Origin: CAJBLF01 sp041679065
GTDB lineage: Bacteria > Patescibacteriota > Gracilibacteria > Absconditabacterales > Absconditicoccaceae
Assembly: GCA_041679065.1 (NCBI GenBank)
Contig: JBBABI010000079.1
Span: forward strand, 1-5,114
Direction: 5' to 3'
DNA: 5,114 nucleotides
How positions within the stretch are numbered: the stretch's first letter is position 1; each line of letters opens with the position of its first letter. The notes beneath the pieces were generated by a model. It worked only from the letters and a program-made list of their open reading frames with translations, was not told where the DNA came from and searched no databases. Both the position numbers and the translations under genes were made by a program. This document shows, piece by piece, positions 4,823-5,114 of the stretch.

Positions 4823-5114
4823 ATGGAACATGAACAACCAAAGTGCTACAAATGGAAGTCATATCTAGTTGTCCTTTTGTTAGTGCTCAATCTCCTTTTA
4901 CTTGTGTATATCGCTTTCTTCAAAAGAGATTCTCTTCGATTAGAAAGTTTGAAAGTGGGTGGACCAGAAAATATGACATTGGTTCAGCAACTTTATCAAT
5001 CCGATAGTTACAAACAACAACAAACAGCTGCTATCCAACAGGTTTTGGATCAAATGAACGGTGGTGCTGTTCAACAACAACCAACTGCTGATCAACAACA
5101 ACCAACTACTGGTC
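4823..5114 (+). CDS. Single-pass membrane protein with KVGG motif, paralog of the preceding gene (partial, 97+ aa)
   Basis: The gene runs off the window edge. It encodes a short N-terminus (MEHEQPKCYKWKS), a transmembrane helix at about 14-33 (YLVVLLLVLNLLLLVYIAFF), then LESLKVGGPEN (KVGG at 44-47), LYQSDSYKQQQTAAIQQVLDQM, and a low-complexity tail with repeated QQQPT (QQQPTADQQQPTTG). The block KVGG-x2-N-x2-L-x3-LY-x-S-x2-YK-x-Q-x-T-x2-I-x-Q-x-L is shared with the upstream gene, 67 bp away, so the pair arose by duplication and is likely co-expressed. The cysteine cluster of the first copy is absent; a single Cys8 is present. No TGA codon occurs so far; the five glycines seen are GGT or GGA. 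The function is unknown. A membrane-anchored, surface-exposed Gln-rich tail is the likely layout. Confidence 0.88.
   Translation, partial: MEHEQPKCYKWKSYLVVLLLVLNLLLLVYIAFFKRDSLRLESLKVGGPENMTLVQQLYQSDSYKQQQTAAIQQVLDQMNGGAVQQQPTADQQQPTTG

Overview
This window comes from a bacterium that reads UGA as glycine (NCBI genetic code 25). That code is known from the Candidate Phyla Radiation lineages Absconditabacteria (SR1) and Gracilibacteria (BD1-5), so the source is very probably one of these. Read with the standard code, the window looks like a nearly gene-free stretch of short fragments. With TGA read as Gly it becomes a tight series of eight plus-strand genes. I count 27 in-frame TGA codons in five of them. 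Several fall on near-invariant glycines: the first Gly of the RarA Walker A motif, the Gly of the GDLRN motif, and the Gly of NIAEG in the four-helix-bundle protein. Every complete gene ends in TAA or TAG, none in TGA.

Layout. Positions 1-205 hold a leucine-tRNA-like sequence, probably degenerate, carrying two GC-rich palindromes. Positions 206-661 encode a YqeY/GatB-domain protein. Positions 685-1617 encode a secreted, very cysteine-rich protein with tandem 33-residue repeats and a C-terminal two-helix segment like the type IV secretion pilins of CPR bacteria. Positions 1698-2060 encode an S23/Avd-like four-helix-bundle protein, bracketed by two inverted arrays of 7-bp repeats. Positions 2141-2530 encode a 129-residue protein with weak resemblance to part of a metallo-beta-lactamase fold. 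Positions 2552-2639 are a small inverted-repeat element. Positions 2676-2843 encode a 55-residue membrane protein, and a 100-bp AT-rich palindrome follows at 2856-2955. Positions 2980-4167 encode RarA (MgsA), the replication-associated AAA+ ATPase. A second, larger inverted-repeat element lies at 4178-4308. The window ends with two paralogous single-pass membrane proteins (4438-4755, and 4823 running off the edge) that share a KVGG motif and contain no TGA codons.

The genes do not form an obvious single pathway. YqeY (linked to amidated-tRNA metabolism) and RarA (stalled-fork maintenance) are housekeeping genes. The cysteine-rich pilin-like protein and the KVGG pair look like surface or envelope components, which fits an episymbiotic lifestyle. 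Spaces between genes are short and AT-rich, with no convincing Shine-Dalgarno sequence ahead of any start. The longer spaces are filled by palindromic or inverted-repeat elements. Functional names rest on reading motifs by eye; no database search was run.
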